Position numbers and translations under genes: made by a program. The notes beneath the pieces were generated by a model. That model saw only the letters and a program-made list of their open reading frames with translations. It had not been told where the DNA came from and did no database searches. DNA of 64,000 nucleotides from Solenopsis invicta. Taxonomy: Eukaryota; Arthropoda; Insecta; Hymenoptera; Formicidae. The stretch spans positions 21,348,405-21,412,404 of the forward strand of contig NC_052664.1 of NCBI RefSeq assembly GCF_016802725.1. The letters run 5' to 3'. This document shows, one piece after another, positions 1 to 12,898 of this stretch. The stretch's first letter is position 1, and each line of letters begins with the position of its first letter.

Positions 1-2230
1 GACTTTTTTTTATCGACTTTAATCGGGTTGCACAATGTCGTTCTCTGCCACACGGATCTCGCGCGCATACGCACGCACGCACTCACGCATCCACGAAATT
101 TGCATAAAGGATATCATGTTCCACGGCCGAAATAATCTGGCCCACGGCCCGCATAATCCCGACGACTTTCGTGCGATTGCGCTTTGCAACAGCTTCGAGA
201 TATGCAAAACCGAGTTTTTCGATTGGGCCCGCGCGTGTTCGCGACGCAGATAAATTTTTCATTTCAAGCATCCGAATCAGTTTTCTGAACGACGGACGTT
301 TATGTCATCATCATCGCAACGCGCGAGATAAAGTTCGTTATTATTTAATCCTTTCGATATCTTGTTGATGAGGAAAGAAATCTAAAAGTTTCATAAGAGT
401 GTTTTTTTTTCCCATGCTATCGTAGAGGTAATTTAAATTTTCACAAACTGTTTTTATCAAAACCCGAGAAATATTCTTGATTATAAATAACAGCTGGAAA
501 ATTCTATCTGTGTATCTGTTTATTGTTTTCCCGTATACATTGGAGTTATTAGACTGTAACTTTTTCTTGTATTTGTAACGTCTGTTCGTTAAATAAATCA
601 CTTTTTCTGCATATAATTATATAAAAGACTTGAAAGCAAATGAGAGGGAATAAGAAATTAACATCTTTTTTTTTTGTAACAAGCGCCGCAACACGCGTAT
701 CTTATTCCTGCTTATTATTGCGGTCGAACAGTCGCAGGTGACTCCGAGTAATTAGAATTCAGGCCGTGAGAGCACAAATTAAGAACAGATTTATATTAAA
801 TATACGTTTCGTTTTGCACGGAGGAGGGGGAGGAGGAGGAGGAGGAGGACGGCGCGTGTGAGAGGCCCCCAAAGAAAATCGAAAGTTTGCCGGTACGCGA
901 TGTGGCGCCAGCTGAACTTCAGAGATTGGAGGGCCCAACTGAGGGACGACGACGGGTTACGTGATTTGGCAAATTGCTCATATCGGCTTAATTAATGGGA
1001 AAACGTATCGGGCGTCGCACAGGTTGCAGCTGCGATCGCGCGCTGCTGCTGCTATTGCTGCTGGCAGATGCGTCGCGGCGGTCGCGTCCGAGATTTTTTT
1101 ATATTTACTTCTGCCATTTAACGTGTCGTGATTATGGCAAAACGAAAATCTGGGTCGGAGAAACTTCGACCGCTCTCGTTTTCGTCCTCGTCGGTTCTTT
1201 TTTTTTTCCTTGCGTTTTTTTTTCTCCTTCCCGGCTTTTATCTTTGTGCGGTTTGGGCGGAACATCTGGAGCGTTGATAAACGAATTATTTGCGAGTATG
1301 TAAATGCGCGATTGAGTGTTTCTTTTCCGAGCAGCGACATGTCGGCAGTGATTTAACGCAAGCGCTGGATTACAGCCTTGACGAAACGAAATCATTTCTA
1401 TCGATGTATAAGCGTTTTTCAGGACGCACGCAAAGTTGGGGGGACAGAGGGAGAGAAAGAAAAAGATAATACTCATTATTTGTACCTTTTTCCCTTTACG
1501 TATTAAGAGAAACGCAAGTAAATTTTATATAACTGCGTACAATGTTGTTGAAACATTTTATTTTTTTATACGGAAAGAACGATTTTGTTAAAATATCTAA
1601 ATATTTAGCTGGACACAGGTTTGAAAATAATTTTATTGGACCATCAAAGTAATTATGACGGATATTCAAGCATGATGCTGTAAAAAATTTTAGACATTCT
1701 AGACATGGTGTCTAGCGATCCTCGAATGTTCTTGGATCGTGGATATCACGGCACGATTTCTTTGTGAAGAGAAACGTATTATTGGCAGAGGAACGCATAT
1801 TATTTCGTCGCCGCGATAGTAACAAGCAGAGCCGCAGACTCTCCTTGCGTTTCACCCTATCTGATTGAGAACGGTCGGAATAAATTATATCCAGTTAGGC
1901 ACCGAGTGACACACCACCCGACGTCGATTGTGATCACGGACCGTTGAGATGTCCTTGTCTCGGTAGTCAAACGTCTCAAATTGCGACAGTGTGTATTATT
2001 CGAGCTATATTCAATAGTTTGTCCTCACAGCTTCACCTTCGGAGATCTAGTCCGATGGAGTCGCGTAAGCGCTTTAAATTTGATCTGCACTTTGTATTCC
2101 GAGCGAGTTGCGACACGGTAGCACACTGATCGTTTATCATAATAAACTCAGAGGCAGACTGGTTTATGTAACTGGAGAATTCGTCGCTCTCTGCGAGAAA
2201 TTAATGCGTTGGATCGTTCTCTACATCTAA
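1..2230. other. No gene seen: GC-rich islands and simple repeats
   Basis: GC-rich patches at about 1-250 and 720-1080 alternate with AT-rich DNA. A GGA-repeat tract lies at 821-849, a short GCT run near 1040-1060, and pyrimidine-rich runs at 1195-1235. The open frames here are short, overlap on both strands and have no protein-like pattern, so I assign no gene. Confidence 0.5.
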
Positions 2231-3120
2231 GATCTGCAGAAACAAGAATTGTCATAAAATTTTTCTTAAACAGCAATGAATGTTTAAATTGAATTAAAAC
2301 GTCTAAATTTAAAAAAGACGTCTAGATGTTGTCTTTGAAATTTTATTTTTTGAAATAGTATACAAAATGTTTAATTTATTTTTTTTCTTTTTTTTTTTTA
2401 ATTTTCTCGCGGATGATTTGTAGAGACAGGGTTTTTTTAATTATAAAATTAAAAGAATTATTGGTCTTAACTAGATATTATCTAGATCGTATACGTTCTC
2501 CTTTTTATAAATCTTGAAATATATCATGCAAGAATTTATAATGTCAGAGGTGGTAAAGATCGATAGGTCTTACATTTCTCGAACTTGATACTATTTCTTT
2601 CACGTGTGATACTATTTCTTTCTATCTTCGAGTGTGATTTTGTTGCTCTGTGAGTAATTAATGTTTGTCAGATCATTCCGGATATGTAAGATCAGAAACA
2701 AGATTTCTCGTCATAAAATTTTTCTTAAACAACAACGAAATTTAAATTATGTCAAAGCATTTAAATTTAATAAAGCCGTCTAAATTTTGTCTCTTTAATT
2801 TTATTTCTGGAAATAGATCAAACGAAAAGTTGTTTTATTTATTTTTCTATTTTTCCAAAATCCTCTTGCGGCTATATAAAATTTGTAGAGTCAGAATTCT
2901 TTTAATTGTAAAATTAAAAAAAACTCGTTCTTAACTATATAATAGATGTTTTTTATAGATCATAAATACGTCCGCATTTTTAGAAATTCTGAACTATATC
3001 ATGCAGGAATTCATAATGTCAGAGGTGGTAAGATCGATAGGTCTTAGGTTTCTCGGAGTTGATACTATTTCTTCCACGTGAGAAACACATTTCTATCTTC
3101 CAGTATGATTTTAAATATTC
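2231..3120. repeat. Diverged tandem duplication, two units of about 460 and 430 bases
   Basis: Unit 1 (about 2231-2689) and unit 2 (about 2690-3120) share a series of blocks in the same order. These include AAACAAG, GTCATAAAATTTTTCTTAAA, TTGTAGAG and ATATCATGCA. Next come a block around AATGTCAGAGGTGGTAA, then GATCGATAGGTCTTA, then TTGATACTATTTCTT. Neither unit has a coding pattern. This looks like a local duplication of non-coding DNA or of part of a mobile element. Confidence 0.8.
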
Positions 3121-3679
3121 CATAGTGCCGAGAAGGTAAAGATAGGCGAAGCTAGTTATGGGATCAGGTGTCACGTAATCGCTGCGTAAGAGGAAAATGA
3201 TTTTTGATCTGATCATGGCGCGAACGCGTTAACGGGTCAAATGCACAACAACAGTTTCCGTTGGAGAACGTGATTCACGATCCGCTGCGATCGAGGATCT
3301 ACCACGTACAGCCGCCGGCGCGGCGGCCAGTTTCTTACTCAACTGTTACTCGCCGTTTCAGAATATACGCTGATATACGCGGGGAATCTTTGTGCGCTGC
3401 CTGCCACAAGATAGGAGATAGAGTAGAAGAAAAAGACGCGGGGATGAGGAAGAGTTCGCGAGTGAACGTAAGATTGCAGGAGCGAGAAGCAACTGCGAAG
3501 ACGTTCACCGGCGCGTATATGTGCAGCACGCGATCTATCGATATATTGGCGATAACATTCCTCGAGATGTTGAGCAGAGACGAAGATTCTCCAGATCATA
3601 TGGTCCGATGCTAGAAGCTCGCTGTCGTCGCAATCTTATCGTAATGTCGCTATATAGTTAACAGAGTATAATAATCCCC
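3121..3679. other. No supported gene; open frames on both strands
   Basis: A 117-codon plus-strand open frame (3261-3614, not starting with ATG) and two overlapping minus-strand frames occupy a GC-richer patch. Open frames on both strands together suggest composition and not coding. Confidence 0.4.
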
Positions 3680-4090
3680 TGTAAGCGCTGCATCATTCCT
3701 ACAATATTATACGAATATTATTAAAATTAAAATAATATTAATATAATATCCTGAGAATATTGTATTAATATTACATGCTTTATATATAATATTCGTGATA
3801 TATTATTTCAATATCCGTGGAATATTTTGAAAATATTCTACGAATGTTATTTGTGTTCAAAAATTGATATGAATTATTATGCGCAAAATATTCATAAACT
3901 TTATAATTATTATATTTAAAAGTTAATATTCCCGATAATTTAAAATATTGAAGTAAATAATGTTTACTTCTCATATAATATTCATGTAGTATTATCAGAA
4001 GTGGATACATAACGTTACCACTACTTTTTATTAATATTAAACAATATTTCAGAAATATTATTTAATATTAAATAATATTGTAGCGCTTAT
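3680..4090 (+). mobile_element. AATATT-rich MITE-like element, copy 1
   Basis: About 410 bases ending in inverted repeats. The right end is CAATATTGTAGCGCTTATAC and the left end begins TGTAAGCGCTGCA. A second copy in the opposite orientation lies at 43829-44246, with matching order of internal blocks such as the AAAATATTCATAAACTTTAT area. No coding capacity. A likely related fragment is at 8150-8222. Confidence 0.8.
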
Positions 4091-5607
4091 ACGGATCGGT
4101 TTATGCGTATAGGATGCTTCTAACTCGGATATTTTGAGTATTTGAAGGATAAATCTTGATTTGTGATCGAAACGATGTGCACAGACGTTTTAGGTTCCCT
4201 ATGCATTATCTTAGAATCCGATCCCTTAGACTCCAATCCCATTCCAGATTCGTAGATCAACTCCGTTTCGCGAGATCCCCATTATCGCGATCGAGCGCAC
4301 TGCATCACATTGCAGCGAAACCTTTCACATCGTTCTCCCTACCCGTCTGTATCTAGATTAAAAGGAGCACGACGAGGTTGATCGAAGCGTCGTCGGTTAA
4401 TCGAAGTATTGGTTTACTTCTCCACTTACGTCCTTCAACGTCCGTTGCGGCACATCGTCGTGTTAGCCCGTTCCATCTTCGTCATCGTATCGATCTGAAA
4501 ATTTCGCGAATCATCGCCCATGAAAGCGCTCGATAAAAGCGAAAAAATTTTCCGCCCGATGATGGGAAAAAGAATTCGTCTCTTCCTATCTGGTCTGTTT
4601 TTATACATCGTTGTGACTTGATTCGCATCGTTCGCACAAATCCCCTCTTCCCCTGCCTGCCGTCATCGAAATTCTCCCCGACGACGCTTTACGCTCATAT
4701 TAATCGGAGATATCTTTCGACGCTTGCTCGGATCTGCTATAATCGACACGTGGTGAGTTACTCAATCTTCGATGATCGACGGGCTACATTCCTAGACGAT
4801 CTACTTTCAGAAATGCTTTTCACTTTCGCTCTTGATCAGAATCTCGACGATTGCGCGCGGATAGACGTTAGATTTCGTCCTGGTTGATCGATTGGAGTTT
4901 GGCGAAAGGGTGTTGCGCCTGGCCGCCGCCTAAACCTTAAGCTTCTGACCCTCGTAATCATCCGACGCAAAAAGCCCAACTCAGTTAGTCGTATTAACGC
5001 TCCTTTTTTTTTACGCTCTTCGTTTCTCTCCCGCATTTCACTCCGCCTACTTTATTTCTTATCTCGATAGATCGTGCCTTTTTTATTTCTTACCGGCGAT
5101 CAGTAGCGAGGCAAATTAGAGATTGCCCGATGCAAGATAGATTGTAGACATTTCGAGGTCGTAATTGCAGAGTGTTATCTCAAAACACGGTCGATCTACT
5201 TGTGAATATATTTTTAGGAGGGTATGCTCTAGTAAACATTCGTTCGCGCGTACAGCATAAATAATTCCACGTCAGATTTATCAAGAAATTCGTAGACGTG
5301 ATTGAACGTGGCTCGTAGACACTACTGTGTAATAATGTTGGAATATATATTGATATTTTAAATACCGTTTTAAATTTCGTAGATTAAATTTTGGATTAAT
5401 ATTAATATAAATTGATTAATGTAAATATAAATTATTAATATAAATTGAATTAATTTAATAGCATTAAATACCTTGCTTAGTTCGATATTATTTTATACAT
5501 ATAATGAGTTGGAACAAAAGTTTTGAAGTGAAATATTTAGATATTTGTATATAGATTTATTTCAAACCGATACAATTTTTGTTATTCTAGGAGAATTTTG
5601 TAATTGT
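4091..5607. other. No gene seen
   Basis: GC-moderate DNA at 4150-5250 with only short open frames on both strands, then AT-rich DNA. A pyrimidine-rich zone spans about 4990-5090. I see no splice-bounded open segment. Confidence 0.4.
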
Positions 5608-6013
5608 TTTACACTCAGAAAAATTATGTTTAACTTGATGAAATTGTTTTTTAACTCGGTTTTTTTTAAAGTGAAATTAAAATATCTTTGCGGAAAATTT
5701 ATTTAATTTTGAGAAATGACGTTATTAGCCTTTGTAAAAGTAAATAAATTATTCAAATTATTTGATTAATTTAAACAAAGACAGTACTGACAGAAATGTA
5801 AGGAATAATTTAGTCGTTTTAAAAATATATTTGTTTCTTTTTTAAAGAAAGATTTGTGTTGCATTGCAACCAAACTATTTCTTTAATTCTAGTAAAAGAA
5901 AAAAAATTTTTTAATGAAAGGAACTTTTCTTTAACCATATAGCAATGCACAAATTTCTTCGATTCAAATTTTTTTTTTTTTTTCATTTAAAGAAATCTTT
6001 CTCTAAGTGTAAA
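5608..6013 (+). mobile_element. MITE-like element, family with TTTACACTyAGA ends, copy 1
   Basis: The ends are TTTACACTCAGAAAAATTAT on the left and, on the opposite strand at the right, TTTACACTTAGAGAAAGATT. About 406 bases, non-coding. Relatives occur at 16845-17262 (same orientation) and 31840-32180, 12747-12898 and 25079-25175 (opposite orientation), sharing blocks such as AAAGTAAATAAATTATT and ATTCTAGTAAAAGAAAAA. Confidence 0.85.
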
Positions 6014-9000
6014 CAGATATTTTGTTATAATTATTCTCGAATAACAAAACAGTACTAACGAACTCGCGGGTCTCTACTTTCAACATTAAAGTATTTTTCA
6101 ATTTATTTAAACAAACGTTGCATTAAATGTCTGCAAAAATAAATAGAGATCTCGGAGGTGATACATCATCCATTACTAATTTGCAGTGACAACACAATTT
6201 CTTTCAACGCGTGTCTCGCTCCGCTCTCATTTTTATGTGTCAAGCGTCGTCCATAAAAAAAAATGACTGAACAACAGTTGACAAGCCACTTCAGAAACAA
6301 ACAGCGCGTGTATGAAGAAATGAGAAAGGATTTTTAGACAGCTCGTTGGCGAGTTATTAGAAACTAGTTTCGCTGCTATGTTAATCCACGGATTGCTAGG
6401 TAACTTTGCACGCCGCGCCGCCAGCCGGTCGGTTGCACATTTTCCTTTCAGCTCGTCTTCCATAATTTCACGCAAACGATTATCGCGGTTCGCGTTGTAT
6501 AGCTCGAACGGCAATTAATATAAAATCATTCCGCGCGCAGCTCCAGCTTCGCTAATTATCGGCGAATTTCTGCTGCAGCGGAGCGCGCGCGTTTTGCACG
6601 CTTTCAGAAAGGAGCAGCATCCGTCCTTTTTCTCCGAAAGCTCCTGGAATCGTTCCAATCGATTGGGAAAGAGAGAAAGAGGAGAGGGTGCGCCGTTGCA
6701 CCTGCGGTAATCGTCGGTAATTAGTAACGCGTTCGCGAACGTAATCTCGGGTATTCCGTGTTTCTAACAGCGCAGGGGATAAATCATTCCTATTAATTAC
6801 CGGGTTGCGAAAAGAGAAGATCGTTCCTCGTCGGATTGCAACTTTGTAAACGCGGTGGAGCATGATGCTGGAGCGTAACGTATACATAACGTATACATAA
6901 CATCGCGCCCCGATGTTACGGCGGAAATGCCGCGCTCTATGTACTTTTCAATTCGCGGAATTTCGGTGAAATTGATTTTTATTACATCCCCATGACTCCA
7001 GGATCTTTAATTCCGCGAATTTATTGGCGCTAGAGAGTGCCCCCCCCCCTCCTTCTTCATCGTTAACGCGAAAAGTTTATTAATGAATTAAATTAAGTGT
7101 GATTACGGGGCGAGGTAATTATTTTTAAGCATTTCGACTTAACGTTGTGCAGCCTGAGATTTCGAAATATTTGCGAGATTGACGAGGGACCGTAAAAACG
7201 AATCGTTCATGTGTAATACTTCTTGCAAATATTAATGTCGAACGTCGAGAATCGGGGGAATCAATCTTTTCTTTCGTTAAAGTAATTACTCGGTCGACGA
7301 ATTACGTAATCACGCGGTATGTCCGTTCGCAACTATTCAGCTGTCAAAAGCTGTTCTTTGTGCAAACTCTCGCGAAATGCTTCGCGAGCTGCTCTTATTT
7401 CCCGCGATAACCGTCATTAGGCGGCAGGCGAAACGAACGGTTAGGGAGTGAGCGGGTTAAATCATTACGATATTATTCAGTGACAGGGTGTAATCATTGA
7501 AGGCGAAGTCATTAAGATCCCAATTGCACGCCGGCCCCCTCGTGGTGCGCATTGCTTCTTTATCTGCTCGTTGTCTCGTCAATCACGAGTCACTTTATAC
7601 GAGGTGCGGCAAAAGCGATCGAATCACTGTAGACTTTGATTTCTAAACACGCACAATTTTATTGAATATAAATTATATATAAATGTGTATATGCATAAAG
7701 TTGTGAAATAAAATATCGATAATAACGCAAAAGATGTTTATAGTTTTAAGTTATGCGTTATGAGATGGTTATAGTTGAGCTTCAACCTCGGGAAGCAGTA
7801 AAGTTAAAGAGATGCGCGAAAACTGTGCGCAAGACTTGTGGAACTAAGGAATATAGTAATCAACGTAATGAAAATTTAAACTAGTCTCTCTCCGTTCTCC
7901 CACCAACGCAAAATTAATTTTAAAATATTTAAGTGCTGATTAGATGTTTGTTAATTTGATCCAGTCCGAAATTAGGTGCTCAAACTGTGTAGGAGAAAGT
8001 TAAAAAATAATTGGGCGAAGTTGAACGTTAAACTAGTCTCACTCCAACAAAAAATAAATAAACATTTGTTATGTAAATGAATAAAGAAATACAGTAGAAT
8101 TAAGTACTAATTAGGCGCTTTAAGAAATATGGAAAATAATTTGAACATTAACTGGAATATTATATTTAATGTTCTAAAAATGTATCTAAAATGTTACTTA
8201 ATATTAAGTAATATTATACACTTATAGAATTAGTGCAGATAATTACATTTATAACGATATTATTTTTTATAATTTTTCGTTTAATTCATATTGCGTTCTA
8301 TAATGTAACGGTTTCGTAAACTTTCATTTTTACGTCTAGGTGCATTCTTAAATATACAAGAAATCTCCGATTTGTTTTAAATGTTTTTTTTTTATATTAC
8401 GAAAGACATGCAATTACGAAATCACACTACCGTGACATCCGTCACGCTACGTTTGAAAGCTGGAATTCATGTTATAGAACTGTGTTGCAGCTTCCATTCA
8501 CTTACTTGTCATCCTCCATTCGACGATATATTAGCAAGAAAATGTCCTGTTCTTTTGCTCCTTCTCCACATTTTACCGTAATATTCGTTATAGATCCGCG
8601 GCGATTGTGCAAGAATGTCGCGGATCAAGACGAGTACCGATTCAATTTTCGATCTGGAGCGAATGCCGCGGCACATCGGACGTTTTCTATATTGAGATAC
8701 AGAAATGTTCAAAACGATATTCTGCCGCTTAGCTATTGAGCAAGTACGCTCTGAAATGAATAATGGGAATACGAAACGATTTCGTTAGGTAATAGTAGTA
8801 CTCGAGTTCTACCGCACACCAATTATCTTATAAATATCTTATAAATATCTTTTAGTGATAATAGTTGTAATAATTTTGCAGATGCACATTACGTACACAA
8901 TACAAGAAACTTGGCAGCTTTTAAACAGACATTTTTTGTGTGTGTAAGGTGTAGTTTTTTTATATTTGAAAATTTCATGTTTTTCTGTTCACCGTAGGAT

Positions 9001-10628
9001 AAGAAAATTACAATTTAATTGTTGTTAATACAATTAATTCTTACGGACTTAACAGTCACTGGTGGGAGGGGGGAAGGGGAGAGGTGTGACCCTAACGAAA
9101 GTTTCTGCTAAATCTTCTCTACGTTATTATTTTAATATTAAATTTCTATCGTCATATGTCGGCAATTTTAAGTTCTCTCTAAGGTGCTGGCCGGAACGCG
9201 TTAATTTATTTTCTTGAAAGTTACTCTCTTATACTTCAAAATAAATACATTTTTGTGAAACATGCACTGATTGTAGTAATTTTTTTTTAAGTGTTATATT
9301 TAAAGAGTATACTCTAAAAATTTTTTGATAAAAATATTAAAAATCTAAAAAATTATGAATTTAAGTGAAAAAGTCATTCTTTATGTTTCTTTTGGTATCA
9401 CTGTTACGATGTTTTTTTCAATAATTTTTTGTTCGATTTAAAATTTAACATAACATGAAATTAATTTACATTATACACTATTTGAAGAATGTTCAGTAAT
9501 TTTTTTTACTTAAAACAGTCAATAGTTTGTGTGCGATAATCGTTCAAAGTCAGCTGGGATTATTTTAACTCCACGTGACCGTATGATACTTTACTGAAGT
9601 GTGACTGTCAAGAGTTAATTAATGTATAGTAAGTACTCGGTTAAGAAAATTCAATATTTTACACGTACAAGAAAAAAGTTTCTTTAAATTATAATTACTA
9701 TAAATTAAAATAACTACCAATACATTTCTTAAATTAACATTCCTCCAATTTTGTCTGCCTAGATTCGCAATTGCTTTACTCGTTTACAAATAAACACGTC
9801 CAAAACATAAATGTACCTCTTATATCTACAATACTTCTTCTTTTCATCATTGTGCTTACGAACAGTCCGATGATCGAGCTTGACGTTAAACGCGTCTAAA
9901 TTGTCCTTCAGCTTCGTATTGCACAACACGGCCCGTTTATCCGGTCGTTTGCACGTGCGAACTACGCTCATGCTCTTCGAGTGGCTGCACGATATGGCCA
10001 CTCGTGGATCACGTCGGGTCGCAACCCCGTTTCGCTTCGCACGCGATACCGCGCGATTACGGTGTACGGCAGATGGATAATCGACGACGGTGTCGTCACA
10101 CGCGGTGGTAAGAGGCGAAGAAAAAAAAAAAAGAAAGGATTACGGCGGTAACCGGTGAAAGTAAAGTATCGTTCACATAAGGATTAGCGCGGGATGCAAC
10201 TGGGAAGCTGTCGGCCGACGCATCAATTCGCACGAGCACACTAATGTAACGTCGGATGCCCTGCTCCGCGTTCGCGAGCACTTTCTATAGACGTTTCGTC
10301 CTTTTTTTTCCGTATCTTGCCGAAGTCACCTATCGTAATCGTCCCGTTTTAACGTATGGCGTAGAAAGCGCTTGTAGTGCAAACAAATCTAACTTTATCT
10401 TCATAACGTTAAAAGACAAGTACGACGCGTGAAAGTCTCCAAGTTTTCAGCGCAAAGTTGCAAATATATTCGTAGCTTTAACGCGCGGCTTCAAAATTAG
10501 CGGATCGGAAGACCGCGTGTACTCCTCCGGGATTTATCAATTTTTATAATGTATTTCTTTGATTTTACAAGTCTTGTCCGCGCGCGGATTTCGTTCGTCG
10601 ATTTGTCTTTAATATAGAAATATCGAGA
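6014..10628. other. No gene seen: gene-poor DNA with regulatory-looking islands
   Basis: GC-rich and homeodomain-site-rich (TAATTA/TAATTG) islands at about 6380-6900 and 6950-7600 could be conserved regulatory DNA. A C-run sits at 7041-7051. TATACGAGGTGCGGCAAAAG at 7596-7615 resembles a mariner-type end, but no partner end was found. A weak local duplication (TTAAACTAGTCTC at about 7878 and 8031) lies in 7860-8050. AT-rich DNA follows until a GC-rich patch at 9850-10280. No coding exon is supported. Confidence 0.4.
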
Positions 10629-10842
10629 CACACTGATGAGAAAAAAAGTTGTTAACTTAATTAAATTTTTCGTCTTCATTAAATTTCTTTAGTTTAAATA
10701 TTTTTGTATTCAAGTTAAATATATAAATAAATAAGCTGAGGTATTTCATGTATGTTATATAAATGTATAATTACTTAAGCTGAAGAAGTTCAATCAATTT
10801 TTTAAATTGAAAAATTTTGGCAAATTAACAACCTCTTTTTTT
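10629..10842. mobile_element. Palindromic MITE-like element, AAGTTGTTAA-ended family, copy 1
   Basis: The left end GAGAAAAAAAGTTGTTAA is matched by an inverted right end (on the opposite strand AAAAAAAGAGGTTGTTAATT). The inner arms also pair. The second copy at 56172-56373 is better preserved. Non-coding. Confidence 0.75.
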
Positions 10843-12746
10843 AATACATAATTTCCGCTCGTCACATAAGTGAACGGAAAAAGGACTTCTTTGCGAATTA
10901 AAATTCGAGATGCTAAAACATTTTCTTTTAGATCGAATTTATTTTCATAACATTTTAACTCGGAACTTAATCGTGAAGATACCTGATGTTTTTTTGTCTT
11001 TGAGATTTTTGCTAACGAAGCATTCAGATTGATCGGAGTTAAAAGGTAAGGCACAAGAATTGGTACATTCTGTATATTTTTTACATATATTTAATTCCGC
11101 ATACAACAAGCTGCGATAATTCCTCATACTAAATTATTGCGATAAACTTTTGCATCATCCTGTGCAATAAACTTTTGCATCCATTTCAGTTCTCTACTTC
11201 TGCGTATTCTTAGCTCAGTGGATCTTTATCGTGATTCCGACGATTTTTAAGTACACCAATAACTTATGGTCGGAATTACGGAATACATCCAATTCATACG
11301 CGTGTTACTATGCATGAAAGGAAGATTTCTCGACCGCGTGCAACAACGGACGTTTACTAATCGCGTAATTTGCACGCAATTTTGTCGCGCGGCGAATAGG
11401 CTTACGCGGCATGAAATTAACCTTTGATACAATAAGGAAAAAGTGCGGCCGATATTCTACGGGTATTCTGCGAGTATCCAAGTTTCATGAATTATGAATT
11501 CCCTGACTTTCGATCAGCGGCGACTTTCACTGGTCCTTACGCAGGACGAGCACTCTTAGTCAGCGATTGCACGTTCACTTCGCGTATGAAGTCCGTTGAC
11601 GGCATTTACATATATCTATTGTGCGATTTAATTATGTTAGCGAGATTTCTTGCGATTAATATATAGAATATTCTCACAATTACTTTTAAATCTAATCGCA
11701 CTTCAGCTTAATCAATATTGCGCGGATTTATTAAACTGTTATTAATTTCACACATAAATTTATTTAATTAAAAATGTTAATTGTAAAATATACCATTTGA
11801 TACTAATGGGTATATAAGTTAGAATAATAATGATTTTTTATTCTGAATATTTATTCTGATTTTAGAGTCTCATTCAACTTCGACAAGTATTGAAGTTGAT
11901 TTAAATAAGTTCTGTGTCGTCACAATTAGAAAGCTAACTTCACATAATTTCCATTTTAACAATTACATAATGCGCCTGCGCTACCAGCAACCACAAATTT
12001 CAACGTTCACGTAATGTTCGAAAGGGCAACGCGTTCGTCTATCGAATCCCGGATATAATTCGATGTAACCGATCTAACTGACTCACTTATGACAGACGTA
12101 GGCAGTTAAAAAAAAAAAAAAAAATGGACCGCGTTATAATGTTGAAGCCTGAGCGAGTTACCGGCACCGATTTCTAATTTCGTTTAGAGTGTGAATCTAA
12201 TATGTTGGTACGCCTCCGGCGATAGTCTTTGTTACTCCGAGGGATATGGGCGAACGTAGTGCTTTCATATTACTTCATATTGATACATAGATAGAACAGA
12301 AAATTAACTCGTTAAGATTGACATCACCCTCCGCCCAAGGGACAATGGACTTTCGTTCTTCAATTTATTGCACGTATCATCGAGAGAATATACTACGAGG
12401 TTCGTTGAAACAAACGATCGCGTCTCGTGTCCTTGAATAATCAATTATTCTTATAATGATGTTCTGAAGACAATAGCTATAAATTTTTTTATAACTGTTA
12501 TAATTATTTTTATTTTTTACTTTTCTGTTCCGCGAAAATATAACATATAAGTCACATAAAAATGTTTCTGTAATAGTTTGTTTTAATATTGAAGTATAAT
12601 ATTATGGCACATTTATTATTACTGTGAAAATTGATAATAAATTATGTGTACGACATGTTTTTACCAATTGCAGTAAAGATTAAAACGCATCTCAAAAATT
12701 ATATAAGTATTTTAAATCATTTCTCATGGATGCGAGAAGTTAAGCA
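10843..12746. other. No gene seen
   Basis: Mostly AT-rich, with GC-richer patches at 11240-11620 and 11960-12440. A long A-run sits at 12110-12124. Open frames are short. A tandem phrase around AAACTTTTGCATC is repeated at 11143-11180. Confidence 0.4.
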
Positions 12747-12898
12747 AATAATTTACTTATTTTATAAAAGGATAATAACGTCATTTTTTGAAATGAAATA
12801 AATTTTTATTTTTCTCAAAGGTATTTTTACTTCAACTTAGAAAAACCAAGTTAAAAGGATTGCATCAATTTAAACATAATTTTTCTCTGAGTATAAAA
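12747..12898 (-). mobile_element. Fragment of the TTTACACTyAGA MITE-like family
   Basis: About 150 bases matching, in reverse orientation, the first part of the 5608-6013 element. It runs from the AATAATTTACTT block through GGATAATAACGTCATT to the terminal AATTTTTCTCTGAGTATAAA. The distal half is missing. Confidence 0.75.

Noticed and set aside
7596..7620. TATACGAGGTGCGGCAAAAG as a mariner-type transposon end
   Set aside because: Resembles such ends, but no inverted partner or transposase remnant was found nearby.
10010..10080. Possible tRNA-like GC-rich segment
   Set aside because: No cloverleaf pairing or B-box of the GGTTCGAATCC type could be laid out; I found no tRNA elsewhere either.
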